Shown here one piece after another: positions 44,026 to 51,676 of a stretch of 64,000 bases of DNA. Numbering within the stretch: the stretch's first letter is position 1; each line of letters opens with the position of its first letter. The notes beneath the pieces were generated by a model. It made no database searches. It saw nothing but the letters and a program-made list of their open reading frames with translations, and was not told where the DNA came from. The position numbers were made by a program, and so were the translations under genes. The DNA is from Dactylosporangium roseum (lineage in GTDB: Bacteria; Actinomycetota; Actinomycetes; Mycobacteriales; Micromonosporaceae), in NCBI RefSeq assembly GCF_025264685.1, contig NZ_CP073721.1, positions 6,279,501 through 6,343,500 on the forward strand, written 5' to 3'.

Positions 44026-44457
44026 TCACAGCCCGCCCGGCAGCACCCCCTCCTCGATTCCAGCGAAGTCCTCTTCGCTTTCGGCGAGATAGGTGTCCCA
44101 CGACTGCCGGTCCCAGATCTCCACCCGGGTGCTCGCACCGATCACGACAAGCTCGCGGTCCAGCCCGGCATATTCGCGGAGATGCTGCGGGATGGTGACC
44201 CGGCCCTGCCGGTCGGGAACCTCGTCGTGAGCGCTGGCGAAGAACACCCGGCTGTAGGCCCGGGCGGCTTTGTGGGTCATCGGTTGAGCGTGAAGCTGCT
44301 CGGCGATCCGACTGAACTCGGCGGTCGGGAACACGTAGAGGCAGCGTTCCTGTCCCTTGGTGATCACGACACCTCCCGCCAGCTCATCCCGGAACTTGGC
44401 CGGCAGGATCAACCGGCCCTTGTCGTCGAGGCGGGGAGTGTGGGTGCCGAGAAACAT
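44026..44457 (-). CDS. mraZ: Transcriptional regulator MraZ
   Basis: MraZ (143 residues) is a double AbrB-like DNA-binding protein that represses its own dcw operon. Both half-domains carry the motif: DDKGRLILPAKFR and DRQGRVTIPQHLR. The start MFLGTHTPRLD is canonical and is preceded by AAGGGGTGG. Three GTGGAG boxes at 10-bp period overlap the promoter upstream. The 282-base stretch between mraZ and rsmH (43744-44025) holds no gene. Confidence 0.96.
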   Translation of the reverse strand: MFLGTHTPRLDDKGRLILPAKFRDELAGGVVITKGQERCLYVFPTAEFSRIAEQLHAQPMTHKAARAYSRVFFASAHDEVPDRQGRVTIPQHLREYAGLDRELVVIGASTRVEIWDRQSWDTYLAESEEDFAGIEEGVLPGGL

Positions 44458-44527
44458 CGACAACCACCCCTTCCCACCGCAAGCGGTCCCCCCGGGGCCG
44501 GCCGAGCCCCCCGGCTCCGCCATCGCG

Positions 44528-44559
44528 CTCCACTGTACTCCACTTCCCTCCACCGTCAA
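44528..44559 (-). promoter_or_regulatory. mraZ promoter with three MraZ boxes
   Basis: On the minus strand TTGACG (44554-44559) and TACAGT (44532-44537) are separated by 16 bases. Three GTGGAG direct repeats at 44548-44553, 44538-44543 and 44528-44533 (10-bp period) overlap the spacer and -10. This matches MraZ operators, which are TGG-containing direct repeats with one-turn spacing, and predicts autorepression. Confidence 0.8.
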
Positions 44560-44625
44560 CGGAAAACCACCCGATGCGACCCCGGGGTCCATGAAGAATT
44601 CCCACGTCAAACGGGGTGAGGCCGG

Positions 44626-44641
44626 GTGGAGGACGGTGGAG
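44626..44641 (+). promoter_or_regulatory. Second GTGGAG box pair
   Basis: GTGGAG at 44626-44631 and 44636-44641, 10-bp period, in the orientation of murT. No convincing promoter overlaps it. Confidence 0.55.
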
Positions 44642-44751
44642 GTGACCGTTTCGCCGATGGGTGATTCCGGTGATCCAGTCACGCCGCAAATCGGGCGAAG
44701 CATCCCACGAGGGCGGAGTTCACCGAGGTGGCCAAGCCGCGCCGCGCTCCG

Positions 44752-44767
44752 GTGGAGGAAAGTGGAG
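44752..44767 (+). promoter_or_regulatory. Third GTGGAG box pair
   Basis: GTGGAG at 44752-44757 and 44762-44767 with spacer GAAA, nearly the same 16 bases as in the mraZ promoter but inverted and without a good -35 or -10. It lies 145 bases before murT. Confidence 0.55.
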
Positions 44768-44911
44768 CAATTCCGGGCCCGGCGGTGGGGTCGAGTGGGG
44801 GCTCCCCGGAACGGTCGCGGGAGGGCTCGGGAGCGCTCGGGAGGGTCGGCCGATTGGGAGTGTCGCGGCGGCCGGGTAGGGTCAGCGCATCCCGAACACC
44901 GTGGAAGCGAG

Positions 44912-46156
44912 ATGACGGACAACAAGCTGCCGATGCGGGCCAAGCTCGCCACCTCGATATCGCGCGGTGCCGCCGCGCTGTCCCGCGCCACCGGCCGGGG
45001 GGACGGTTCGGTCATCGGCGGCCGGATCGGCCTGATGATCGACCCCAACCTGCTCGCCGAGCTCGCCGCGGGCCGCCAGATCGCCCTGATCTCCGGCACC
45101 AACGGCAAGACCACCACGACGCGGCTCACCGCGGCGGCGATGGGCGTGCTCGGCCCGGTCGCCACCAACAGTCTCGGCGCCAACATGCCGACCGGGCACA
45201 CGTCGGCCCTGGCGAAGGCCGGTACCACGCCCTTCGCGGTGCTGGAGGTCGACGAGCACTACCTGAAGCAGGTGCTCGACCAGACCAGGCCGAAGGTCGT
45301 CGCGCTGCTCAACCTGAGCCGAGACCAGCTCGACCGGGCCAAGGAGGTCGCCATGATGGCGGCCCTGTGGCGCGACGCGCTGCCCGGCCGCGGGCTGCAC
45401 ATCGTCGCCAACGCCGACGACCCGATGGTGGTCTGGGCCGCCGGCAAGGCCGTCGCCGAGGGCACCGCGGTCACCTGGGTCGCCGCCGGCCAGCGGTTCC
45501 ACGACGACTCGTGGGTGTGCCCGGAGTGCGGCGCGTCCATCGAGCGCACCGGCGAGCAGTGGTCCTGCGCGCAGGGCAACCTGACGCGCCCGATCCCCCA
45601 CTGGACGGTCAGCGGCGACGGCGTCGTCGACAACACCGGGACGTACCACCACATCGAGCTCCAGCTCCCCGGCCGGGTCAATCGCGCGAACGCCGCGACC
45701 GCCCTGGCCGTGGCCGCGCAGTTCGGCGTCCCGCCGGCCAAGGGCGTGCCCGAGCTGTCGAAGGTCGCCTCCATCGCCGGCCGCTACGCCACGGTGGTCC
45801 GTGAGGGGCGCACCATCCGGCTGCTGCTGTCGAAGAACCCGGCCGGCTGGCTGGAGGCGTTCGACATGGCCGAGGACGTGCCGACCCTGCTGTCGATCAA
45901 CGCCCGCGACCCCGACGGCCTCGACACCTCGTGGCTCTACGACGTCGACTTCTCCCCGCTGCGCGGCCGGCGGGTCCTCGTGACCGGCGACCGGGCGATG
46001 GACCTGGCCGTGCGCCTGGAGGTCAACGAGGTGCCGTTCGAGCACGTGAAGTCGTTCGGGCAGGCGCTGTCCCTGGTGCCTCCGGGCCGCCTGGAGGTCA
46101 TCGCCAACTACACCGCATTCCAGGACATCCGAGCGGAGCTGGACCGTGTCAACTGA
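44912..46156 (+). CDS. murT: Lipid II isoglutaminyl synthase, Mur-ligase-like subunit MurT
   Basis: MurT (414 residues) and GatD amidate D-Glu of the stem peptide. The ATP loop ALISGTNGKTTTTRLTAAAM is followed by the Mur ligase core, a zinc-ribbon-like insertion with VCPECGASIERTGEQWSC, and the C-terminal DUF1727 domain. ATG at 44912 has GGAAG upstream; a TAGGGT box at 44877-44882 gives a short leader. gatD overlaps by 11 bases. Confidence 0.94.
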   Translation: MTDNKLPMRAKLATSISRGAAALSRATGRGDGSVIGGRIGLMIDPNLLAELAAGRQIALISGTNGKTTTTRLTAAAMGVLGPVATNSLGANMPTGHTSALAKAGTTPFAVLEVDEHYLKQVLDQTRPKVVALLNLSRDQLDRAKEVAMMAALWRDALPGRGLHIVANADDPMVVWAAGKAVAEGTAVTWVAAGQRFHDDSWVCPECGASIERTGEQWSCAQGNLTRPIPHWTVSGDGVVDNTGTYHHIELQLPGRVNRANAATALAVAAQFGVPPAKGVPELSKVASIAGRYATVVREGRTIRLLLSKNPAGWLEAFDMAEDVPTLLSINARDPDGLDTSWLYDVDFSPLRGRRVLVTGDRAMDLAVRLEVNEVPFEHVKSFGQALSLVPPGRLEVIANYTAFQDIRAELDRVN

Positions 46157-46853
46157 GTCGCACCTTCGTCTCATCTGGCTGTACCCCGACCTGCTGTCGA
46201 CCTATGGCGACCGGGGCAACCTGCTGATCCTCGCCCGGCGCGCGGACCTGCGGGGCCTGCCGGTCGAGTGCGCCGAGGTCCGGGCCGACCAGCCGGTCCC
46301 GTCGGACGGCGACGTCTACCTGATCGGCGGCGGCGAGGACGGCCCGCAGGCGCTGGCCGCGCAACGTCTCGTCACCGACGGCGGCCTGCACAGGGCGGTC
46401 GACCGCGGCGCGACGGTATTCTCGGTCTGCGCCGGCTACCAGTTGATGGGCCACGCCTTCTTCGCCAAGGGCACCAAGTGCGCCGGCCTCGGCCTGCTCG
46501 ACATCACGTCGGACCGCGGCGAGACCCGGGCGGTCGGCGAGCTGGCCGGCGAGTGCGACCCGATGCTGGGACTGCCGACGCTGACCGGTTTCGAGAACCA
46601 CGGCGGCCGCACCCACCTGGGCCAGGGCGTCCGCCCGGTGGCCCGGGTGACGTCGGGCATCGGCAACGACGGCGCGTCCGAGGGCGCCTGGCACGGCAGG
46701 ATCCTGGGCACGTATTCGCACGGCCCCGCCCTGGCCCGCAACCCCGCGCTCGCCGACCTGCTGCTGCGCTGGGCGACCGGCCTGACGCTGGAGCCGATCG
46801 ACGACCGCTGGCCGACCCGCCTCCGCGAGGAGCGCCTGTCCGCGGTCCGCTGA
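46146..46853 (+). CDS. gatD: Lipid II isoglutaminyl synthase, glutamine amidotransferase subunit GatD
   Basis: GatD (235 residues) releases ammonia from glutamine for MurT. It is a CobB/CobQ-type class I amidotransferase: nucleophile Cys in TVFSVCAGYQLMGH and catalytic His in ILGTYSHGPALARNP. The N-terminal LYPDLLSTYGDRGN is typical. The GTG start is within the murT end, indicating tight coupling of the two subunits. Confidence 0.94.
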   Translation: MSTESHLRLIWLYPDLLSTYGDRGNLLILARRADLRGLPVECAEVRADQPVPSDGDVYLIGGGEDGPQALAAQRLVTDGGLHRAVDRGATVFSVCAGYQLMGHAFFAKGTKCAGLGLLDITSDRGETRAVGELAGECDPMLGLPTLTGFENHGGRTHLGQGVRPVARVTSGIGNDGASEGAWHGRILGTYSHGPALARNPALADLLLRWATGLTLEPIDDRWPTRLREERLSAVR

Positions 46854-46975
46854 CCTCGCTCCCGGCGGCTTTGGCGCCGCGCGACCCGGGCCGGCCGCGG
46901 ACCCCAAGCCGGGTGAGCTTCGCAAGCCGGACACGCACCAACGCGCGACGGCGGGCGGCCGGCACCTGCGAACGC

Positions 46976-47016
46976 CGTGGCCCGGCGCCGCGAGGACTTC
47001 GCGGGGCCGGGCCACG
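46976..47016. terminator. Bidirectional terminator between gatD and leuS
   Basis: Two stacked stems, 11 bp (46976-46986 with 47006-47016) and 6 bp (46988-46993 with 46999-47004), separated by one G-G mismatch, with a 5-base loop. The structure lies between convergent genes. Confidence 0.75.
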
Positions 47017-47036
47017 AACGTTCGTCGAACCCGGGA

Positions 47037-49877
47037 TCAGACCACCACGGAGACCATGCGGCCGGCCACGACGATGACCTTCTTGGGCTGCTTGCCGGAC
47101 AGGTGGGACTCGACCGCGGTCAGGGCCGCCTCGCGTACGGCATCCTCGGGCGCGTCGGCGGCGATCTCGATCTTGCCGCGGACCTTGCCGTTGACCTGGA
47201 CCGGGTAGGTCACCGACTCGGCGACCAGGAACGCGGGGTCCGCGGCCGGGAAGTCGGCGTAGGCGATCGAGGACTCGTTGCCCAGCCGCTGCCACAGCTC
47301 CTCGGCCAGGTGCGGGGCGAAGGGCGCGATCATCCGCACCAGCGGGTCGGCCACCTCGCGCGCCGTGCCCGCCGAGGACACCTGCGTGACCCGGTTGGTC
47401 AGCTCGATCAGCTTGGCGATGGCCGTGTTGAAGCGCATCTCCTCGATGTCGACCCGCACGCCGTCGATCACGCGGTGCAGCAGCCGCCGGGTCTCGTCGT
47501 CCACCGCGCCGCCGACCACCCGCAGGGCGTCGGTCTGCTCGTCGACGAACAGGCGCCAGACGCGCTGCAGGAAGCGGTGCGCGCCGACGACCGCCCGGGT
47601 CTCCCACGGGCGCGACACGTCCAGCGGGCCCATGGACATCTCGTAGACGCGGAAGGTGTCGGCACCATACCGCTCGCACATCTCGTCGGGCGTGACGACG
47701 TTCTTCAGCGACTTGCCCATCTTGCCGTACTCGCGCTCCACCGGGGTGGAGCCGTGGAAGTACTTGCCGGGCTCCCGCTCCTCGACATTCTCGGCCTCCA
47801 CGTAGACGCCGCGCGGGTCCTTGTACGCGTACGCCTGGATGTACCCCTGGTTGAACAGCCGGCGGAACGGCTCCTCCGACGACACGTAACCCAGGTCGAA
47901 CAGGACCTTGTGCCAGAACCGCGCGTACAGCAGGTGCAGCACCGCGTGCTCGACACCGCCGACGTACAGGTCGACACCGCCGACGTCACCGTCGCGCTGC
48001 GGACCCATCCAGTACCGCTCGTTGGCCGGGTCGACCAGCGCCGAGACGTTCGTCGGGTCCAGGTAGCGCAGCTCGTACCACGACGAGCCGGCCCACTGCG
48101 GCATGACGTTGGTCTCGCGGGTGTACGTCTTCGGCCCGTCGCCCAGGTCCAGCGTGACCTCGACCCACTCCTTGGCGCGGGATAGCGGCGTCTCGGGCAT
48201 CGAGCCGGCGTCGTCGACGGCGAACGTGCGCGGCGAGAAGTCCTCGACGTCCGGCAGGGTCACCGGCAGCATCGACTCGGGCAGCGCGACCGGCATGCCG
48301 GTCTCGTCGTAGACGATCGGGAACGGCTCGCCCCAGTACCGCTGGCGGCTGAACAGCCAGTCGCGCAGCCGATACGTGATCGCGCCCTGGCCGTGGCCGT
48401 TGGCCTCCAGCCACTCGATGATCTTCGCCTTCGCATCGGCGATGTCCAGCCCGTCCAGGAAGCCGGAGTTGATCGCCGGGCCCTCGCCGATGAACGCCCT
48501 GCCGTCGAAGCCCTCGCTGGGCTGTACCGTCCGGATGATCGGCAGCTCGTAGACCTCGGCGAACTCCCAGTCCCGCTCGTCCTGGCCGGGCACCGCCATG
48601 ATCGCGCCCGTGCCGTAACCGGCCAGCACGTAGTCGGCGATGAAGATCGGGATCTTCGCGCCGTTGACCGGGTTGGTGGCATACGCACCCGTGAAGACGC
48701 CGGTCTTCTCCTTGGCGTCGGCCTGCCGCTCGACGTCGGTCTTGCCCGCCGCGAAGTCGCGGTAGGCGGCGACCGCCTCGGCGGGTGTGGCCTTGCCGCC
48801 GGTCCACTTCTCGTTGGTCGTGCCGTCCGGCCACGCCGCCGGCACGATCGCGTCGACCAGCTCGTGCTCGGGGGCCAGCACCATGTACGTCGCGCCGAAC
48901 AGGGTGTCGGGGCGCGTGGTGAAGACCCGGATCGGCGTGCCGACCTCGGTCGGGAAGTCGATGTGCGCGCCGCGGGACCGGCCGATCCAGTTGCGCTGCA
49001 TCGTCTTGACCTTGTCCGGCCAGTCCAGCCGGTCCAGGTCGTCCAGCAGCCGGTCACCGTACGCGGTGATGCGCATCATCCACTGGCGCAGGTTGCGCTT
49101 GAAGACCGGGAAGTTGCCCCGCTCGCTGCGCCCGTCGGGCGTGACCTCCTCGTTGGCCAGCACGGTGCCCAGTCCCGGGCACCAGTTGACCGGCGCCTCG
49201 GAGATGTAGGCCAGGCGATGGTCGTCGACGATCTGCCGCCGCTCGACCGCGGACAGATCGGCCCAGGCCCGCCCGTCCGGCGTCGGCCGGGTGCCCGCCT
49301 CGAACCGCTCGATCAGCTCGGCGATCGGTCGCGCCTTCCGCAGGCCGGTGTCGAACCACGAGTTGAAGATCTTCAGGAAGATCCACTGGGTCCAGTGGTA
49401 GAACTCGGCGTCGGTCGTCGCGACGCTGCGCCGGTCGTCGTAGGCCAGGCCCAGGCGGCGCAACTGGCCGCGGTAGCGCTCGATGTTGGCCTCGGTGGTG
49501 GTGCGCGGGTGCGTGCCGGTCTGCACGGCGTACTGCTCGGCGGGCAGGCCGAACGCGTCGAAGCCCATCGGATGCAGGACGTTGTAGCCGGCCATGCGGA
49601 AGTACCGCGTGTAGCAGTCGGTGCCGATGTACCCCAGCGGGTGACCGACGTGCAGGCCCGCGCCCGACGGATAGGGGAACATGTCGATCACGTACAGCTT
49701 CGGCGCCCCGGCGCGTGGGTGGTTCGGGTCGCTGAGCGGGCCGGTCGGGTTCGGGGCCTGGAAGGTGCCCTGCTCGGACCAGTAGTCCTGCCAGCATGCC
49801 TCGATGTCGCCCGCCATCGCCGCGGTATAGCGGTACGGCGGGATGTCGACCGCTCCGTCGGTCACTGCCTCGCTCAT
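47037..49877 (-). CDS. leuS: Leucyl-tRNA synthetase LeuS
   Basis: The class Ia synthetase (946 residues) charges tRNA-Leu. The HIGH motif appears in PYPSGAGLHVGHPLGYIGTD and the KMSKS motif as YGKMGKSLKNVV. The CP1 editing domain lies between them (VFTTRPDTLFGATYMVL), and the C-terminal anticodon-binding domain is complete. ATG at 49877 follows GAGGTGGGGA. Upstream lie a leader peptide with two Leu codons and an intrinsic terminator, so expression is probably attenuated by charged tRNA-Leu. Confidence 0.97.
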   Translation of the reverse strand: MSEAVTDGAVDIPPYRYTAAMAGDIEACWQDYWSEQGTFQAPNPTGPLSDPNHPRAGAPKLYVIDMFPYPSGAGLHVGHPLGYIGTDCYTRYFRMAGYNVLHPMGFDAFGLPAEQYAVQTGTHPRTTTEANIERYRGQLRRLGLAYDDRRSVATTDAEFYHWTQWIFLKIFNSWFDTGLRKARPIAELIERFEAGTRPTPDGRAWADLSAVERRQIVDDHRLAYISEAPVNWCPGLGTVLANEEVTPDGRSERGNFPVFKRNLRQWMMRITAYGDRLLDDLDRLDWPDKVKTMQRNWIGRSRGAHIDFPTEVGTPIRVFTTRPDTLFGATYMVLAPEHELVDAIVPAAWPDGTTNEKWTGGKATPAEAVAAYRDFAAGKTDVERQADAKEKTGVFTGAYATNPVNGAKIPIFIADYVLAGYGTGAIMAVPGQDERDWEFAEVYELPIIRTVQPSEGFDGRAFIGEGPAINSGFLDGLDIADAKAKIIEWLEANGHGQGAITYRLRDWLFSRQRYWGEPFPIVYDETGMPVALPESMLPVTLPDVEDFSPRTFAVDDAGSMPETPLSRAKEWVEVTLDLGDGPKTYTRETNVMPQWAGSSWYELRYLDPTNVSALVDPANERYWMGPQRDGDVGGVDLYVGGVEHAVLHLLYARFWHKVLFDLGYVSSEEPFRRLFNQGYIQAYAYKDPRGVYVEAENVEEREPGKYFHGSTPVEREYGKMGKSLKNVVTPDEMCERYGADTFRVYEMSMGPLDVSRPWETRAVVGAHRFLQRVWRLFVDEQTDALRVVGGAVDDETRRLLHRVIDGVRVDIEEMRFNTAIAKLIELTNRVTQVSSAGTAREVADPLVRMIAPFAPHLAEELWQRLGNESSIAYADFPAADPAFLVAESVTYPVQVNGKVRGKIEIAADAPEDAVREAALTAVESHLSGKQPKKVIVVAGRMVSVVV

Positions 49878-49926
49878 GACTGTCCCCACCTCAGGTCTCG
49901 GGATTCCCCAGCATTGTCCGGACATG

Positions 49927-49951
49927 AAAAAACCCCTCACACAGGAGGGGT
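49927..49951 (-). terminator. Intrinsic terminator in the leuS leader
   Basis: On the minus strand a 7-bp stem (49945-49951 with 49932-49938, loop ACACAG in plus orientation) is followed by six Ts. It is the only classical T-tailed terminator noticed in the window. It lies before leuS rather than after a gene. Confidence 0.85.
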
Positions 49952-49975
49952 CGCCGTGCCGTCGCAACTAGTGCG

Positions 49976-50014
49976 TCAGCACGGCTCGCCAAGAAGCCGG
50001 ACCGCCCAGGTCAT
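49976..50014 (-). CDS. leuS leader peptide (MTWAVRLLGEPC)
   Basis: A 12-codon ORF begins with ATG 7 bases after a TACACT -10 box (50022-50027), so it is probably translated from the first base of the transcript. It contains two adjacent Leu codons, both CTT, rare in this GC-rich genome. A hairpin (49955-49959 with 49979-49983, plus an inner 4-bp stem) overlaps its end, followed by the terminator. The arrangement fits classical leader-peptide attenuation. Confidence 0.7.
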   Translation of the reverse strand: MTWAVRLLGEPC

Positions 50015-50021
50015 ACCACGG

Positions 50022-50027
50022 AGTGTA
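50022..50027 (-). promoter_or_regulatory. leuS operon -10 box
   Basis: TACACT on the minus strand, 7 bases before the leader ATG. No good -35 is visible at the expected distance. Confidence 0.55.
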
Positions 50028-50106
50028 GCGCAGCGTGCGGGGACCCACGGACCGCGTTTCCGCCGGGTGCCCACGGGCGGGGTGGCCCGCGGACACCCGG
50101 CGCGGG

Positions 50107-50310
50107 TCAGAGCGGGGTGGCGACCGGCAGGCCGGGCAGGCAGCGGCGCGGCAGCGCGCCGAGGGCGTGGACGTCATCGGCCGGGCCGGAATCGGCGGCG
50201 CCGGTGAATCCGGTGCCACCCAATCCGATGACCTTGGCCGTTTCGCCCGTGAGGCCGACATTGTCCGGCGTGACATCGCCGTGCACGCGGTGTTGGGCGC
50301 GCGCTGCCCG
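50107..50310 (-). pseudogene. Remnant of a serine/threonine kinase-like gene (C-lobe fragment)
   Basis: The 67-codon frame reads RAAR AQHR, then VHGDVTPDNVGL, VIGLGGTG and ADDVHALGAL before a TGA. This resembles the catalytic loop (HGDVxPxN) and following segments of a bacterial protein kinase or related phosphotransferase. It is closed upstream by a stop codon and the preceding DNA has several stops, so no full kinase can be made. A functional short peptide from the GTG at 50286 is unlikely. Confidence 0.5.
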
Positions 50311-50398
50311 TCATGTACCGCATCAGTCTGCGCGAATCGACCGCAACCGACATACCTGTGGGCCCGTTTGTAAGGCATTTGTGAGGGTACGTACGACC

Positions 50399-50427
50399 CG
50401 CTTCATCGCCGCTTCATGGTCGCTTCA
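50399..50427 (+). promoter_or_regulatory. Three 7-bp direct repeats at 11-bp period upstream of moxR
   Basis: CGCTTCA occurs at 50399, 50410 and 50421. An 11-bp period of direct repeats is typical for OmpR/PhoP-type response regulators. The repeats are about 210 bases before the moxR start; a TAGCCT box lies at 50512-50517. Confidence 0.45.
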
Positions 50428-50633
50428 CGGCCGCGCGAAATTCGCACAACGCGTCCGGGCGGGATGTCCGCAATGACGGAATCCGGTCCGACGCTGTGTC
50501 AATTCCCCGGCTAGCCTGAGGGGATACCACCGGCGCTGGCTGCGTTCCGATGACAACGATTCGGCGCAACCGGGCGGTTCACCTATGGGTCTAACACCTG
50601 ACGGTGGCCACGGCACGACCATGAGGAGGCCAG

Positions 50634-51674
50634 TTGACCAGGCACCGCACGTTCGAGGAGCTCGGGCCCCCGCTCCCCGTCCCCGAGTTCCGCGCCGCGA
50701 CGGATGCGATCGTCGCCAACATCGAGCAGGTCATCGAGGGCAAGACCGCCACCGTGCGGCTGGCCCTGGCCGTGCTGCTCGCTGAGGGCCATCTCCTCAT
50801 CGAAGACGTTCCCGGCGTCGGCAAGACCAAACTCGCCAAGGCGCTCGCCCGGTCCATCGACTGTTCGGTGCGCCGTATCCAGTTCACTCCCGACCTGCTG
50901 CCCAGCGACGTCACCGGGGTGAGCGTCTACAACCAGGAGACGCGCGACTTCGAGTTCAAGCCGGGTGCGGTGTTCGCCAACATCGTGGTCGGCGACGAGA
51001 TCAACCGCGCTTCGCCGAAGACGCAGTCGGCGCTGCTGGAGAGCATGGAGGAGCGGCAGGTCACCGTCGACAGCGCGACCTACCCGTTGCAGGTGCCCTT
51101 CATGGTCATCGCGACGCAGAACCCGATCGAGATGGAAGGCACCTATCCGCTGCCGGAGGCGCAGCGCGACCGGTTCACCGCCCGGATCGCGATGGGCTAC
51201 CCCGACATGGGCGCCGAGCTCGCCATGCTCGACGTGCACGGCCGTCACGACGCGCTCGACGACCTGATGCCGATCTCCGACGCCATCACGATGCGGCGGA
51301 TGATCGCCACCGTCCGCGAGGTGCACGTCGCCGACACCGTGAAGCAGTATGCGGTCAACATCGTCACCGCCACGCGCGAGTCCACCGAGCTGCGCCTCGG
51401 CGCGTCGCCCCGCGCCACGCTGCAATTGCTGCGCACCGCGCGTGCCGTCGCCGCCCTGGAAGGCCGCGAGTTCGTGCTCCCCGACGACCTCCAGGCCCTG
51501 GCCGTGCCGGTCCTCGCCCACCGCGTCATCCCGACCGCCGAAGCCCAGTTGTCCCGCCGGACCACCGACGCGATCATCGCCGAGCTCGTGCACCGCCTGC
51601 CGCTGCCGTCCGACCGGCAACCCCGTTCGCCGTACGACACGCGTCCGCGTGGGCAGCAGTACGGAGGCCGCTGA
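50634..51674 (+). CDS. MoxR-type AAA+ ATPase
   Basis: The 346-residue AAA+ chaperone has Walker A in EDVPGVGKTKLAKALA, Walker B in VVGDEINRASPKTQ and the sensor segment ATQNPIEMEGTYPLPEAQRD. MoxR proteins usually work with a neighbouring DUF58/VWA protein to assemble or activate a complex. TTG at 50634 is preceded by GAGGAGG. The DUF58 gene follows 2 bases after the stop, and the transglutaminase gene is coupled to that. Confidence 0.93.
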   Translation: MTRHRTFEELGPPLPVPEFRAATDAIVANIEQVIEGKTATVRLALAVLLAEGHLLIEDVPGVGKTKLAKALARSIDCSVRRIQFTPDLLPSDVTGVSVYNQETRDFEFKPGAVFANIVVGDEINRASPKTQSALLESMEERQVTVDSATYPLQVPFMVIATQNPIEMEGTYPLPEAQRDRFTARIAMGYPDMGAELAMLDVHGRHDALDDLMPISDAITMRRMIATVREVHVADTVKQYAVNIVTATRESTELRLGASPRATLQLLRTARAVAALEGREFVLPDDLQALAVPVLAHRVIPTAEAQLSRRTTDAIIAELVHRLPLPSDRQPRSPYDTRPRGQQYGGR

Positions 51675-51676
51675 AC

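Larger units (their letters stand above)
44458..44911. other. mraZ/murT divergent control region
   Basis: The 454-base gap between divergent mraZ and murT holds seven GTGGAG boxes in three groups, the mraZ promoter, and a TAGGGT box (44877-44882) before murT. No ORF of its own is credible. Confidence 0.7.
50028..50633. other. Intergenic region between leuS leader and moxR
   Basis: About 600 bases hold a protein-kinase-like gene fragment (50107-50310) and three CGCTTCA direct repeats (50399-50427). Nothing else coding is supported. Confidence 0.55.

Noticed and set aside
49877..50030. T-box riboswitch for leuS
   Set aside because: No T-box consensus or specifier-loop structure was found; the leader-peptide layout explains the terminator better.
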